A stretch of 64,000 bases of DNA from Bacillus_P idriensis_A (GTDB lineage Bacteria > Bacillota > Bacilli > Bacillales > Bacillaceae). A program made the translations under genes and the position numbers. The stretch lies in NCBI RefSeq assembly GCF_050483325.1, contig NZ_JBCMYF010000042.1:1-64000 (forward strand), written 5' to 3'. The first letter of the stretch is position 1. Each line of letters starts with the position of its first letter. The notes under the pieces were generated by a model that saw only the letters and a program-made list of their open reading frames with translations, had not been told where the DNA came from and did no database searches. Below, in pieces: positions 31,793-41,402 of the stretch.

Positions 31793-33215
31793 AAGGCTTC
31801 ACTTTGATCCATTTTTCAGTCAGCTTTGGCAGAATGCCTGAAAATAGTTTTTCTCTCCAATACAGATCAGCCGTTTTTTGCACAGCTGCTGCATGATTCG
31901 GATACGGGTAGACCATTTGAGAGAGATCTCCGATTTTTTTCCCGTTTTGTTTTGCAAACACCACAGTCTGCATCCAGTCTCCTGCTCCTTTGCCAATCGC
32001 ATGTGCCCCGAGGATTGTTCCGCCTGTGTTTGTTATGATTTTTACAAAACCATCTGTTGCGCCGTCGGCAATAAAACGATCGACTTCATTGAGCGGAGCT
32101 TTAAATACTTGAATCTCTTTATGCGCTTCTTTTGCCTCATTCTCTGTCAATCCCAGATGGAAGATTTCGGGACTTGTGTATGTAACCCAAGGCATATGGC
32201 CATATTTCACTTTATTCGGCAATCCCAGAACAGCTTTCTGTACAACGGCTTTGCCTTCCATTCCGGCTGCATGCGTGAATAGATTGTTTCCATTCACATC
32301 ACCGATGGCATAAATATGGGATAGGCTGCTCTGCATCGAGTCGTTCACTTTAATAAAACCTTTCTCGTCGCATGCGACTCCATTTTCATTTAAGTTCAGT
32401 TTATCAGAATTCGGCTTCCTGCCTGCAGCAAGCAAAATCTCATTTACTTCTAATGTCTTCAGCACACCATCCTGACTGATCACAAGCTCTTTGCGGTCTT
32501 CAAATGCTGAAGCAGATTCAATGCTTGCCTCAGTTAAAATCGTCATTTCTTTCCCCAGCAAATCCGTTGCAAGCTCCCTGATTTCATCATCTTCTTTGGA
32601 AAGGAGCATTGATGATCTTTCAATGATGGTAACTTCAGAGCCAAGTCTTGAAAAAGCCTGTGCAAGTTCGACACCGATTGGTCCGCCTCCGATCACAGCT
32701 AATTTTTCAGGAAGACGATCCAGATGAAAGACGGTTTGATTCGTTAAAAACCTGGAATCTTTGAGTCCTTCAATATCCGGCACAGCAGGTCTTGATCCTG
32801 TCGCAATCACAATCTTTTTCCCCTTTATGACCTGTTCTCCGACTTTTATTTCATGTTTAGTCTGAAAAGCTGCCGTTCCATGGATGACATCGATTCCAAG
32901 CTTCGTAAAGCGTTCATCGTCATCATGCTCCTGAATGGCTGCTATCGCTTGATGAACATGATTTATGATCTGCTTCATATCGATGCCGCCGCTCACGGAT
33001 AATCCAAATGATGCAGCTGTCTGTTTTGCCTCATAAACGTGATTTGCGGCAGAAATCAGCGCCTTTGATGGCACACAGCCAACATGAAGGCAGTCACCGC
33101 CTAAGTTTATATCTTTTTCTATTAAGGCAACGTGAGCACCAAGACTTGCAGCTCCTGCCGCCACGGTAAGGCCGCCTGCGCCTCCGCCAATGACAATCAC
33201 ATCATATTCTTCCAT
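31791..33215 (-). CDS. Mercuric-reductase-like pyridine nucleotide-disulfide oxidoreductase
   Basis: A 474-residue class I flavoprotein. The FAD loop GGGAGGL is at 10-16, the redox-active pair is Cys42/Cys47 in GGDCLHVGCVPSK, the NAD(P) loop is in IGGGPIGVELAQ, and the dimer interface domain is C-terminal. Where dihydrolipoamide and glutathione reductases have a catalytic His-Glu pair, this protein reads VYPYPNHAAAVQK; MerA also lacks the pair. It has neither the N-terminal HMA domain nor the C-terminal Cys pair of true MerA. It is the last gene of the six-gene operon, 12 bases after the phosphatidyltransferase. Confidence 0.85.
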   Translation of the reverse strand: MEEYDVIVIGGGAGGLTVAAGAASLGAHVALIEKDINLGGDCLHVGCVPSKALISAANHVYEAKQTAASFGLSVSGGIDMKQIINHVHQAIAAIQEHDDDERFTKLGIDVIHGTAAFQTKHEIKVGEQVIKGKKIVIATGSRPAVPDIEGLKDSRFLTNQTVFHLDRLPEKLAVIGGGPIGVELAQAFSRLGSEVTIIERSSMLLSKEDDEIRELATDLLGKEMTILTEASIESASAFEDRKELVISQDGVLKTLEVNEILLAAGRKPNSDKLNLNENGVACDEKGFIKVNDSMQSSLSHIYAIGDVNGNNLFTHAAGMEGKAVVQKAVLGLPNKVKYGHMPWVTYTSPEIFHLGLTENEAKEAHKEIQVFKAPLNEVDRFIADGATDGFVKIITNTGGTILGAHAIGKGAGDWMQTVVFAKQNGKKIGDLSQMVYPYPNHAAAVQKTADLYWREKLFSGILPKLTEKWIKVKP

Positions 33216-33227
33216 GTTTCTCTCCCC

Positions 33228-33809
33228 CTATTTCAGTATTTTTTTTGCTTCAAGCAGCCGCTGCAATGCGGTGAATAATTCAATCGCAAAGAATAAATAG
33301 GTGATGAAAATCAGCTGATCAGTAAACAAAATCATCAGGGAAAACAAAATAAATCCTTCCGTTCGCTCGGCAAGACCTGCCTGATAGTAGAATGATTTGA
33401 CGCCCTGCTTTTCACTGATTGCTCCAACCGTCAAAAAGATAGTCATGGAAATAATGATAGAAACAGAAAGCAATAGCAGCGGCAATTGTGCCTCAGGGTA
33501 AACTAATGCTAGACCGACGATGACACTGATTTCAACGACTCTGTCAAACGTTATATCAAGAACCGTTCCAAAACCGGACGGCTTCGTCAGTCTTGCCATC
33601 GTTCCGTCAACTGCATCTAGGTAGCCTGAAAACCATAAAACAAATAAGGCCAAAATCGGCTGTTCTAGATAAATGAATACACCTGAAGCGGATCCGATCA
33701 TAAAAGCAAGGACAGTTACCTGATTCGCAGATAAGCCAGTCTTTAACAGCTGAACAGCTGACTTTTCAATAATAGGCTGCACATACTTGCGTGCATGAGT
33801 ATCTAGCAT
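33228..33809 (-). CDS. CDP-alcohol phosphatidyltransferase family protein (YnjF-like)
   Basis: A 193-residue membrane enzyme with about five or six helices. The full catalytic signature D-x2-DG-x2-AR-x8-G-x3-D-x3-D is visible as DAVDGTMARL and GTVLDITFDR, so it should bind CDP-diacylglycerol or a CDP-alcohol with Mg2+. The acceptor alcohol is unknown. The E. coli ynj locus also has such a gene (ynjF) next to ynjBCD. Part of the operon, between the TVP38-like gene and the flavoprotein. Confidence 0.85.
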   Translation of the reverse strand: MLDTHARKYVQPIIEKSAVQLLKTGLSANQVTVLAFMIGSASGVFIYLEQPILALFVLWFSGYLDAVDGTMARLTKPSGFGTVLDITFDRVVEISVIVGLALVYPEAQLPLLLLSVSIIISMTIFLTVGAISEKQGVKSFYYQAGLAERTEGFILFSLMILFTDQLIFITYLFFAIELFTALQRLLEAKKILK

Positions 33810-33818
33810 AATGTGTCC

Positions 33819-34472
33819 TCATTTCCTGTTGTGGATGATCATTTTTTTTAGTTGCTTTTTGAAAAAAAGCGGCACTATGAGCAATAGCAGAAAGATCATG
33901 CAGGCTGCCGCTATAATCGAGTTGTCGCCTGCAGCCAAGCTGGAACCAAGGAAAGTAAAGGCGAATGTACCTGGTATAATCCCTATAAAAGTAGCAGACG
34001 CAAATGGAATCAGCTTTACCTTAGAAACACCCGCCGAATAGCTGATCAAATCAAAATGGAAAAGAGGAATAAGCCTTAAGATTAGAACATAGAAAAACCC
34101 ATTCTGCTCAAGCTGGCGTTTCAGCACATCCGCTTTATCGTTTTCTTTAGTTTTGAATAGATCAACCTTTAATTTCCCTGCAGCCAAATAGGCAAGTATC
34201 GCTCCAGCCGTTGCACCAATCATTGTGTACACCGTGCCAAAATAAGGCCCGAATGCAAGACCTCCTGCTATTGAGAGAATTGATGCCGGGAAAAGCACAA
34301 GCGGCCTTATTGAATAGAGAGCTATATAGAGCAGCGGTGCCCAAAGACCAAAGGATAAAATCCATTCTTTGATAAGTACCGGTTCTATTTTCAAAAAACG
34401 CTGATTAATCCATAACAGCATTAGAACCAGACAAATGACCAAGAGAAGTTTTATTATGGTTTGTTTCTTCAT
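33819..34472 (-). CDS. TVP38/TMEM64 (VTT domain) membrane protein
   Basis: A 217-residue protein with about six hydrophobic segments. The VTT-domain core is seen in LSIAGGLAFGPYFGTVYTMIGATAGAILAYL and in LRLIPLFHFDLISYSAGVSK, as in DedA/TVP38 relatives. The family includes lipid scramblase-like and undefined transporters. Its ATG overlaps the TGA of the ATPase gene (ATGA). Fusions of TVP38 domains to MerA-like flavoproteins are known in other bacteria, which supports a working link with the last gene. Confidence 0.85.
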   Translation of the reverse strand: MKKQTIIKLLLVICLVLMLLWINQRFLKIEPVLIKEWILSFGLWAPLLYIALYSIRPLVLFPASILSIAGGLAFGPYFGTVYTMIGATAGAILAYLAAGKLKVDLFKTKENDKADVLKRQLEQNGFFYVLILRLIPLFHFDLISYSAGVSKVKLIPFASATFIGIIPGTFAFTFLGSSLAAGDNSIIAAACMIFLLLLIVPLFFKKQLKKMIIHNRK

Positions 34473-35455
34473 CCTGTCTCTTCCTTCAGCATGTCTAGAT
34501 CAAAATAGCAAAGCATGTCAGGATCTATTATTTCAACAAATACGGAATCACCAATGTCCGCCTTCAGATCTGAATGCAGTGTCAGCAGTTCGCCGTTCCG
34601 GTCTAAGAAGAGCGTGTAAAACGTCATGCCATGCTTTTGAACAATGTGCTTAACTTCTGCTTGAAAAGAAATAGGCTTATACTCCGACTCATTTCGTACC
34701 ATCCGCAAATTCTTTACATGGGCAAAGGAGGTATCATCAATCATCAATCCTTCGCTGAAAAAGGCCGCTGCTTCCGGATTTTTCGGATGTAGATACAGCT
34801 GCTCTGGAGTGCCCATTTGCTGAATGCTTCCATTTGCTATGATGGCCGTCATGTCTCCCATATACATCGCTTCCTCCATATCATGGGTGACAAACAGAGC
34901 GGATGTGTGCTGTTCCTTTAGCAAGTTTCTGACCCATGTTCTAAGGCGGCTTCGAAGGGCTGGATCAAGACTCGCAAAAGGTTCATCAAGCAAGAGGAGT
35001 TTAGGTCTTGTGATTAAAGCCCGCGCCAATGCAATCCGCTGCTGCTGTCCGCCTGACAGCTCGTTTGGATAAGCGGACTGAAATTGGATCATATCCACCC
35101 TGTTCAGCATCTCAGCCACTCTTTCTTTGCGCTTTTTTTCTTTCATGACTTTTAATCCATATTCCACGTTTTCAAATACCGTCATATGAGAAAACAAAAG
35201 AGGCTGCTGAAACATCATGACAACTGGTCTTTTTTGAGCACGCACTTCTGACATGTCTATCCCATCAATCCAAATTCCGCCTGCATCAGCCGTCTCTAAT
35301 CCGGCAATGCATCTTAAAAGGGTTGTTTTCCCTGTCCCTGATGGTCCGACAAGAGAGACAATTTCGCCTTGCCTGATGGATAAATTCACATCTTGGAATA
35401 TGGAAGAATCTTTAAATCTTTTCGTTAAGCCTTTTATCTCAATCATGTCATTCAT
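34469..35455 (-). CDS. ABC transporter ATPase (YnjD/PotA-like)
   Basis: A 328-residue ATPase with Walker A GPSGTGKTT, Q-loop FQQPLLF, signature LSGGQQQR, Walker B LLLLDEP and H-loop FVTHDMEE. The C-terminal 90 residues form a TOBE-like domain, as in CUT1/iron/thiamine importers. It should energise the permease encoded just upstream (seven-base gap). Confidence 0.92.
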   Translation of the reverse strand: MNDMIEIKGLTKRFKDSSIFQDVNLSIRQGEIVSLVGPSGTGKTTLLRCIAGLETADAGGIWIDGIDMSEVRAQKRPVVMMFQQPLLFSHMTVFENVEYGLKVMKEKKRKERVAEMLNRVDMIQFQSAYPNELSGGQQQRIALARALITRPKLLLLDEPFASLDPALRSRLRTWVRNLLKEQHTSALFVTHDMEEAMYMGDMTAIIANGSIQQMGTPEQLYLHPKNPEAAAFFSEGLMIDDTSFAHVKNLRMVRNESEYKPISFQAEVKHIVQKHGMTFYTLFLDRNGELLTLHSDLKADIGDSVFVEIIDPDMLCYFDLDMLKEETG

Positions 35456-35462
35456 AAATCAA

Positions 35463-37124
35463 TCACCTTTTCTGATAAGGAGTTACAAGCCGGATAAAAC
35501 CTTCAAACAGCAGCCATATAAGGATGGGAATGAGCGCAAACAGAACAGAAAAGCTTGCAATCATAGCATCATCTGCGCTGCTGAAATAAGGAAAAAATAA
35601 ACTTGCGAGAGTAACAACCAATCCTCCCCCAATGAGTGCCGTAAGCAAATATTGACTGAGAGAAATCGTGCAGACCAGGAAAATCACGCTGCGAATGCTG
35701 GGAAGCAGCTGAGGCAGGAAGATTCGGTAAAAAATAGACAGACTGCCCGCTCCCAGAGTTTTTGCCTGCTCCTCCCATTTCACTCCTATTCTTTCAAAAC
35801 CGGACCGCATCACTTTAATAGTATAAGGAAGAGTAGGCAGCATGTGAATCAAAACAACTCCTGCCATACCATTGGCAAGTCCTGCCCGAATAAAAACAAT
35901 ATGAAGTCCTAAAGCAATCGTTAATGCAGGGACAATAATCGGAGTCAGGAGAAGTGTTTCGATAGCTGCTTTTCCTCTGAAAGATTGATGTGCAAGCACT
36001 TTAGCTGCTGGAGTCCCTATAAAAAGGTTTAACCCTATGACCCAAAGAGCGATTTCTGCTGATTGAATGACTGCTTCAAAAAGCTTTGGCTCCTGAAAGA
36101 GTGTCATGTAGCTGCGCATTGAAAAAAAATCAGGCAGCACATGCCCCCACTTCCAGCTGACAGCTGCACTTTTAAACATAACAAATACAGCTGGAAAGAG
36201 AAAAAAACCTATTGTAATAAAAATAATAGCCTTTGATCCTTTCACTGCACCTGTATTCTCAATCGTGCTTTCTTTTGTTATTCTCTCCCGCTGTCTGTTA
36301 AGGATCATATAAACGGTAAATAAACCGATGAGAATAGCGGCGGCTGTGGTGATCATAGCCGCAAAAGCAAGAGGCCTCCTGCTCCAATCTCCGGAATAAA
36401 ACCATTCGAATGTCAGCACAGAAATCATCTTTGGATACGTAGCTCCAAGCAGGGCCGGAACTTCATAGGCTGCAAAAATAAATGAAAACAGAATCACAAA
36501 AATTTCAATTAAGGAAGGAAGGATGACAGGCCATTCGACCGTTTTGAATGCCTCCCATTTTGAACCTCCAAGCGTGTAGACAGCTTCTTTTTTAGCCATG
36601 TTTAACTGCTGATAAACCGGAAGAAGAATTAAGATAACAAACGGAACCTCTTTCCATAGATAGGTCAGAATAATTCCAGCTCCGCCTTCGCTCTTCATAA
36701 TCTCTGGAAAACCTTCAGGAGATTCTATGAACCCTACTTGAAAAAAGAGGGTAGAAAACCATCCGCTTTGCGAAAATAAAAGATAAACCATGTATCCCCA
36801 AACGAAATGGGGAAAAAGCATTGGAATCCAGGCAGCCAGCCTGAGATGCTTTTTTTGTAAAAGAGGATAAGTGCTCCGAACGATAAGCAGCCCGATGATC
36901 ATAGACACGGTGACAGAAATCACTGTAATTTTCAGGCTATATAAAAAAGAGGCCTGAAAAGAAGGATTCATCAGCAATTCTTTATAAGCAGCTGAATTTA
37001 TAGTCCCGCCCGGACTTGTAAAGCTTTCAATTGCCGCCATCCATAGTCCTGCTCCTGCCATAATCGCAGTAAACAGGACCGCAGGGAGCAATGGCCATAG
37101 CTTATTTTTTGCCTGCAACTTCAT
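35463..37124 (-). CDS. ABC transporter permease, fused double domain (YnjC/ThiP-like)
   Basis: A 553-residue permease with two fused BPD-transport domains (about 45-265 and 325-545), around 12 membrane helices. Each half has an EAA-type loop: QAKTLGAGSLSIFYRIFLPQ in the second, and KKEAVYTLGGSKWEAFKTVEWP in the first. This arrangement is like YnjC, ThiP and FbpB. Its start overlaps the end of the substrate-binding protein gene by 23 bases. Confidence 0.9.
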   Translation of the reverse strand: MKLQAKNKLWPLLPAVLFTAIMAGAGLWMAAIESFTSPGGTINSAAYKELLMNPSFQASFLYSLKITVISVTVSMIIGLLIVRSTYPLLQKKHLRLAAWIPMLFPHFVWGYMVYLLFSQSGWFSTLFFQVGFIESPEGFPEIMKSEGGAGIILTYLWKEVPFVILILLPVYQQLNMAKKEAVYTLGGSKWEAFKTVEWPVILPSLIEIFVILFSFIFAAYEVPALLGATYPKMISVLTFEWFYSGDWSRRPLAFAAMITTAAAILIGLFTVYMILNRQRERITKESTIENTGAVKGSKAIIFITIGFFLFPAVFVMFKSAAVSWKWGHVLPDFFSMRSYMTLFQEPKLFEAVIQSAEIALWVIGLNLFIGTPAAKVLAHQSFRGKAAIETLLLTPIIVPALTIALGLHIVFIRAGLANGMAGVVLIHMLPTLPYTIKVMRSGFERIGVKWEEQAKTLGAGSLSIFYRIFLPQLLPSIRSVIFLVCTISLSQYLLTALIGGGLVVTLASLFFPYFSSADDAMIASFSVLFALIPILIWLLFEGFIRLVTPYQKR

Positions 37125-38331
37125 TCATCCAATTCTCCTTCAGAAAGTTTACATATTGTGCATCAACCTCTGGAACAAGCGCCTCCTGCAGAATTTCCTG
37201 AGGCAGTACTGATTCTCCCCGTTTGATTTCCTTCAGCTGTTTTTTTTCTTTTTCGTTAAAGGTTGAAGGATCTGCAGCAAACCCTTCTCCCCAGTATATC
37301 TGATCATACTTTGCAAGCTGTGCTTCAGGAGACATAAAGAAATTAATCGCCGTCATTGCCCCTTCAGTATTTTGTGAATTAAAGGGGATCCCGAGGAAAT
37401 GTGTATTTCCAAGAGAGCCAGATTCTAAGATGAATGAACGGGTCGTTTCAGGGAAAATTCCTTTTTCAATCATGCTCTCTGCTCTTGCCTCGTTATACCC
37501 CATCGTCATCCAGACATCTCCTCTACTGTAAAGCCTATCAAGCTCAGCCAGAGAATTCGGATAGGTTTGACCCTTTTTCCATAGGGATGGTTTGATGTCA
37601 TTTAGGTATTTCCACATCTCCCCGCTGTTTGAAGCAGCAAACTCTTCATTGAATCCTTCTTCAAGCAGTGCATCCGCTCCGCCTGCAGACTCGTAAAACA
37701 CATGCCTTAAAAATGCATTTCCTGTAAAATCATTGGCGTCCGGATACGTAAATTTACCCGGGTTCTGTTTTGACCAGCTTTTCAGATCATCTAATGTTTT
37801 TGGAGGATTTTTCACCTTTGCTTCATCATACAAAAAGACAAACTGCACCTTTCCCCAAGGCGCCTCAAGCCCTTCTGTCTTCTCGCCAAAATCATATTGA
37901 ATATCGAGAGCATCCTGATTCACATGCTTTTTAAAATTCGGCAGCTTTTCTGTAAATGGTCCAAAAAGCAAGCCGCTGCTTTTCGCATTTTTGAAATTCT
38001 CACCGTTGATCCAGATAATATCAGTGCTTCCCTCTGACTGTCCTGCTTTTTTTTCATTTAATATCTTTTGCAGAAATTCGGGAGCATCCATTGAAACACG
38101 TTCAAGCTTAATGCCATATTGCTCTTTTAGCCTTGGGGCAGCCCAGTCATCAATGTACTGATTAATTCCCTCATCTCCGCCCCACATAAACATGCGAACT
38201 GTACTGCCGTCTGCTTTTTTCTCAATTTCTTCCCATGATAGGTCAAGCGAGCCCAAATTTTCGTTTGGAACGTTTGATTGTGAGCAGCCCGCTGCCAATA
38301 TCAGCATAAAAAATAAAATAATTCGCTTCAT
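37102..38331 (-). CDS. ABC transporter substrate-binding lipoprotein (YnjB-like)
   Basis: A 409-residue lipoprotein with lipobox LAAGC and lipid Cys near residue 16. The mature part has the family features VRMFMWGGDEGINQYIDDW near the N terminus and a WMTMGYNEA segment in the second lobe, as in YnjB (COG4134). The ligand is not known for the family. First gene of the operon; ATG 38331 has CAGGAGG before it, better than the upstream codon at 38364. Confidence 0.88.
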   Translation of the reverse strand: MKRIILFFMLILAAGCSQSNVPNENLGSLDLSWEEIEKKADGSTVRMFMWGGDEGINQYIDDWAAPRLKEQYGIKLERVSMDAPEFLQKILNEKKAGQSEGSTDIIWINGENFKNAKSSGLLFGPFTEKLPNFKKHVNQDALDIQYDFGEKTEGLEAPWGKVQFVFLYDEAKVKNPPKTLDDLKSWSKQNPGKFTYPDANDFTGNAFLRHVFYESAGGADALLEEGFNEEFAASNSGEMWKYLNDIKPSLWKKGQTYPNSLAELDRLYSRGDVWMTMGYNEARAESMIEKGIFPETTRSFILESGSLGNTHFLGIPFNSQNTEGAMTAINFFMSPEAQLAKYDQIYWGEGFAADPSTFNEKEKKQLKEIKRGESVLPQEILQEALVPEVDAQYVNFLKENWMNEVAGKK

Positions 38332-38482
38332 TGAATCCTCCTGTATTCTCTTTTCATTTTGCACTGATCGTATAATTAATCATGCTATGTCTTCCACGTT
38401 GTTTCAAGTAGCAATATGCTGTTAAAAGGTAAACGGAAGAAACACCATTTTGGATGATAAACATTATTAGATGTTGGACATT

Positions 38483-38507
38483 AAAAAAACGCATTTTTAT
38501 GCGTTTT
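38483..38507 (-). terminator. Terminator of the VTT-domain gene
   Basis: AAAACGCA / TGCGTTTT stem with T7 on the minus strand. It separates this gene from the ABC operon. Confidence 0.88.
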
Positions 38508-38523
38508 CTCATATTGTTTGCCG

Positions 38524-39366
38524 CTATTTATTTTTTCTATTATTTAATATCCGCTTTACTCCGCTTATTAATATAAATACTGCTCCTGCACCCAAAGAAA
38601 CAACAAGCACTGCATCCTGTCCGGTCAGAGAAAGGGCTTTTGCCAATTCAAGTGAATAAGAAAGGGATGAAGCAGTCAATAGTTTTGAAATTGAAGCGAC
38701 CATAAAGAATCTTCTGAAAGCAACTCCGGATAATCCAGCTCCCATGCAAATGATCTCATCCGGGAGAACCGGGATAATGAAAAGCAGGAAAAGGATCGCC
38801 GTTTCATTTTTCCCCAAATATGCCTGATAACTGCGCAAGTGTTTTTCTTTTACAAATTTCAAGGCAAGCTTTTGCCCGCCGAGCCTTGCAAGCAAGAACA
38901 TGACCGCTATTCCGGATATGGTGCCGAAGAAGCTTAGATAAGCTGCTGTAAAAGAGCCAAAAACCGCACTTCCCGCAGGAACAGTTAAAGCTTCAGGCAG
39001 AGGCAGGATGATTGGCTGAAGGAAGCAAAGCAGGACAAACACGAGTTTTGCTAACAGTTTGTTTCCTCCTAAAACACTTTCTATTCCGTTTGCATCCATC
39101 ATAACCATAAATCTTGTCGAATAAAAAATCAGACACAGGCCAATCAGAAAAATACTTAAGCACAAAAAAGCAGACCTCGTAATTTTTAAATAATCTTCAT
39201 TTTTCATAAAAACAATAGTAGAAACCAAAATGGATAGGAGACAAATCGTAAAGATCACTTTATAAATCGGCAGCAGCGTCGGCAAAAATACGAAAACGCA
39301 TAATGCTGATATACCAGCAAGCAATAACTGTTCCCATAGATTTGGCAGTTTCTTTTGAAGAATCAC
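38524..39366 (-). CDS. Second TVP38/VTT-domain membrane protein
   Basis: A 280-residue membrane protein. Four helices in the first 110 residues are followed by a VTT core with LPEALTVPAGSAVFG, and PVLPDEIICMGAGLSG, which is the usual inverted form of the DedA/TVP38 signature. The start is GTG behind AAAAGGAG. It lies upstream of the ynj-like operon in the same direction but with its own terminator. It is a distant paralogue of the protein at 33819. Confidence 0.8.
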   Translation of the reverse strand: MILQKKLPNLWEQLLLAGISALCVFVFLPTLLPIYKVIFTICLLSILVSTIVFMKNEDYLKITRSAFLCLSIFLIGLCLIFYSTRFMVMMDANGIESVLGGNKLLAKLVFVLLCFLQPIILPLPEALTVPAGSAVFGSFTAAYLSFFGTISGIAVMFLLARLGGQKLALKFVKEKHLRSYQAYLGKNETAILFLLFIIPVLPDEIICMGAGLSGVAFRRFFMVASISKLLTASSLSYSLELAKALSLTGQDAVLVVSLGAGAVFILISGVKRILNNRKNK

Positions 39367-39492
39367 AGCATTTTTCTCCTTTTTATCTAAATTACCTTTA
39401 TATAGTTAAGTGTACTGTCAGAGCAAACATAAGAAAACACACCTCAGGTTTAACTGAATATAAGACCTGAGACTTAAATTTCACCTTATAAC

Positions 39493-39538
39493 AGTATAAA
39501 AAAACCGAATCAGCATGTGATTCGGTTTTTTTATACTG
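39493..39538 (-). terminator. Terminator of the chemoreceptor gene
   Basis: Very long stem, about 20 bp, AGTATAAAAAAACCGAATCA paired with its complement, ending in T7. Confidence 0.93.
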
Positions 39539-41251
39539 TTATATGCGGAATGCGCCAACAAGCTTTGCGAGGTCATCCGATAATTCTTTTAACATTTTTG
39601 AGGAGTCTGCAACATCTCTGATGCTTACAGAGGATTGATGTACAGAAGCAGAAACTTCTTCTATTCCCGCTGCTGATTCCTCTGAAACGGAAGCCACTTC
39701 TTCTACAGCCCGGTTCACCAGTATCATACCGTCCGCTATCGAATTAACATGATTGCCCACATTTTCAATTTTCTCATCAAGCTGATGAATGGATTGACTG
39801 ATGTGCTGAAAAGACTGACCTGTCAGGTGTATGGATTGTGTAGAATCTTTCACTCTTATTTGTCCGTTCCCAAGCGTTTTAGCAACGTGTTTTGAAATGT
39901 TTTTAAACTCATCAACAATTTTGGTGATATCCGTGATTGAAGATGTTACCCCAATTGCCAATTTCCTGACTTCATCTGCAACGACTGCAAATCCTCTTCC
40001 ATGCTCTCCGACTCTTGCAGCTTCTATCGCTGCGTTTAAAGCAAGTAAATTGGTCTGATCGGCAATTTGTTCGATGACAGTTACAAGCGATGCAATCTCA
40101 GTTGTTTTTTCTTCTAAATTTAAGACTTCACGTGCGGAATGATCCATTACCTTCATCATTTCATCCATATGAATAACAGATGACATCATTTGATTAGTTC
40201 CTGATGCAACAAGCTGCAAAACCTGTTCAGATGATTTCCTCATTGCCGCCCCTTCCACGTTAGCTTTATCAATTTGTTTTGCGAAGTCATCGAGTTGTGC
40301 GGCGATATCTGAAGATGCATGTGATTGTGCGGAAGAACCGGCTGCAAGCTCCTGCATCGTTGCGGATACGTGCTGACTTCCTTCGTTCACTTCAGATGAT
40401 GCTTTGTTAAGCTCCGCACTTCTAGCTTGAAGTTCCTTAGAAGCCTCCTTTATATGCATGACCATAACATTCATTTTATTTTTTAAGTTGTTTTGAGACT
40501 CTGTCAGCTGTCCGATTTCATCCCGGCCGCCATACTCCATATCCGGTGATGACAAATTCCCGGCCGCAACTTCTTTAGAAAAATCAATTACATGCTTTAT
40601 ATGCTTCATGATTAATTTCTGAATTAGCAGTGTAATCGATGCAGAAATCAAGATCGACCCAATCAGAGCGGCGATCAGCGTGAACGCGATTTGCGCCATA
40701 TACTCCCTGGATTCAAGAACAGCATCATTCCGCTCTTTTATTTTCATGTCCCGGAGTTCATTAAGTGCGGCAATTGTTTCATCACTGAGAACCTTTGCCC
40801 GTTCTCTGACCCCGCTCAATATTTGAGTATTTTTTTGTTCAACTGCCGGAATGACCGTGATGTAAAAGAGATCGTTCAGCATTTTGTCATTTTGAATTAA
40901 TTTTAGAAAAAGTGCCGTTTCCTCTGGATCATTAAATTCCTTTTTGCTGTCTTCGCCAGTTTGAAGCAAGGTTTTTCGTGTTTCAAGGTATGCCTCTTTA
41001 TTTTCTTCGGTTGGATGAATGATATAATCGGCAATCGTGCTGTCCATTGCAAGAAAAATGGAACCTATTTCTGTCATTTTTCCAGCGCTGCTGCTCAGCT
41101 TATCCATTTTTGATAACTGATCATTAAGACCACCCAACTGTGCAAACGTTACCATTGTTGAGATCGCAAAAAGTAAAATACAAATAAAAACAGAAAAGCT
41201 GAATTTCCAGCCAATTTTAATATTCCTCCACACACCCGTAAGTTTTATCAT
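39539..41251 (-). CDS. Methyl-accepting chemotaxis protein
   Basis: A 570-residue chemoreceptor: membrane helix (about 15-37), a four-helix periplasmic sensor domain of about 150 residues (4HB_MCP type), second helix (about 188-212), a HAMP domain, and a long coiled-coil signalling domain. The hairpin tip has the invariant EQIADQTNLLALNAAIEAAR...GRGFAVVADEVRKLA pattern. The ligand is unknown. Monocistronic, divergent from the EAL gene. Confidence 0.95.
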   Translation of the reverse strand: MIKLTGVWRNIKIGWKFSFSVFICILLFAISTMVTFAQLGGLNDQLSKMDKLSSSAGKMTEIGSIFLAMDSTIADYIIHPTEENKEAYLETRKTLLQTGEDSKKEFNDPEETALFLKLIQNDKMLNDLFYITVIPAVEQKNTQILSGVRERAKVLSDETIAALNELRDMKIKERNDAVLESREYMAQIAFTLIAALIGSILISASITLLIQKLIMKHIKHVIDFSKEVAAGNLSSPDMEYGGRDEIGQLTESQNNLKNKMNVMVMHIKEASKELQARSAELNKASSEVNEGSQHVSATMQELAAGSSAQSHASSDIAAQLDDFAKQIDKANVEGAAMRKSSEQVLQLVASGTNQMMSSVIHMDEMMKVMDHSAREVLNLEEKTTEIASLVTVIEQIADQTNLLALNAAIEAARVGEHGRGFAVVADEVRKLAIGVTSSITDITKIVDEFKNISKHVAKTLGNGQIRVKDSTQSIHLTGQSFQHISQSIHQLDEKIENVGNHVNSIADGMILVNRAVEEVASVSEESAAGIEEVSASVHQSSVSIRDVADSSKMLKELSDDLAKLVGAFRI

Positions 41252-41402
41252 TTCCTAGCCCCTTTTATCTTTTTCTAAGAGTATTATCGACAAAATCTAG
41301 TAAATATTTACTAATATATTATTAAATATAGGTATATTTATTCATAAACTGTTAAAATTTTGATATGATAGATTTATTATTTTTCAAAAGAGGCGATTTA
41401 TA

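Noticed and set aside
31791..33215. Mercury resistance locus
   Set aside because: The flavoprotein lacks the N-terminal HMA domain and C-terminal Cys pair of MerA and no merR, merT or merP is nearby.
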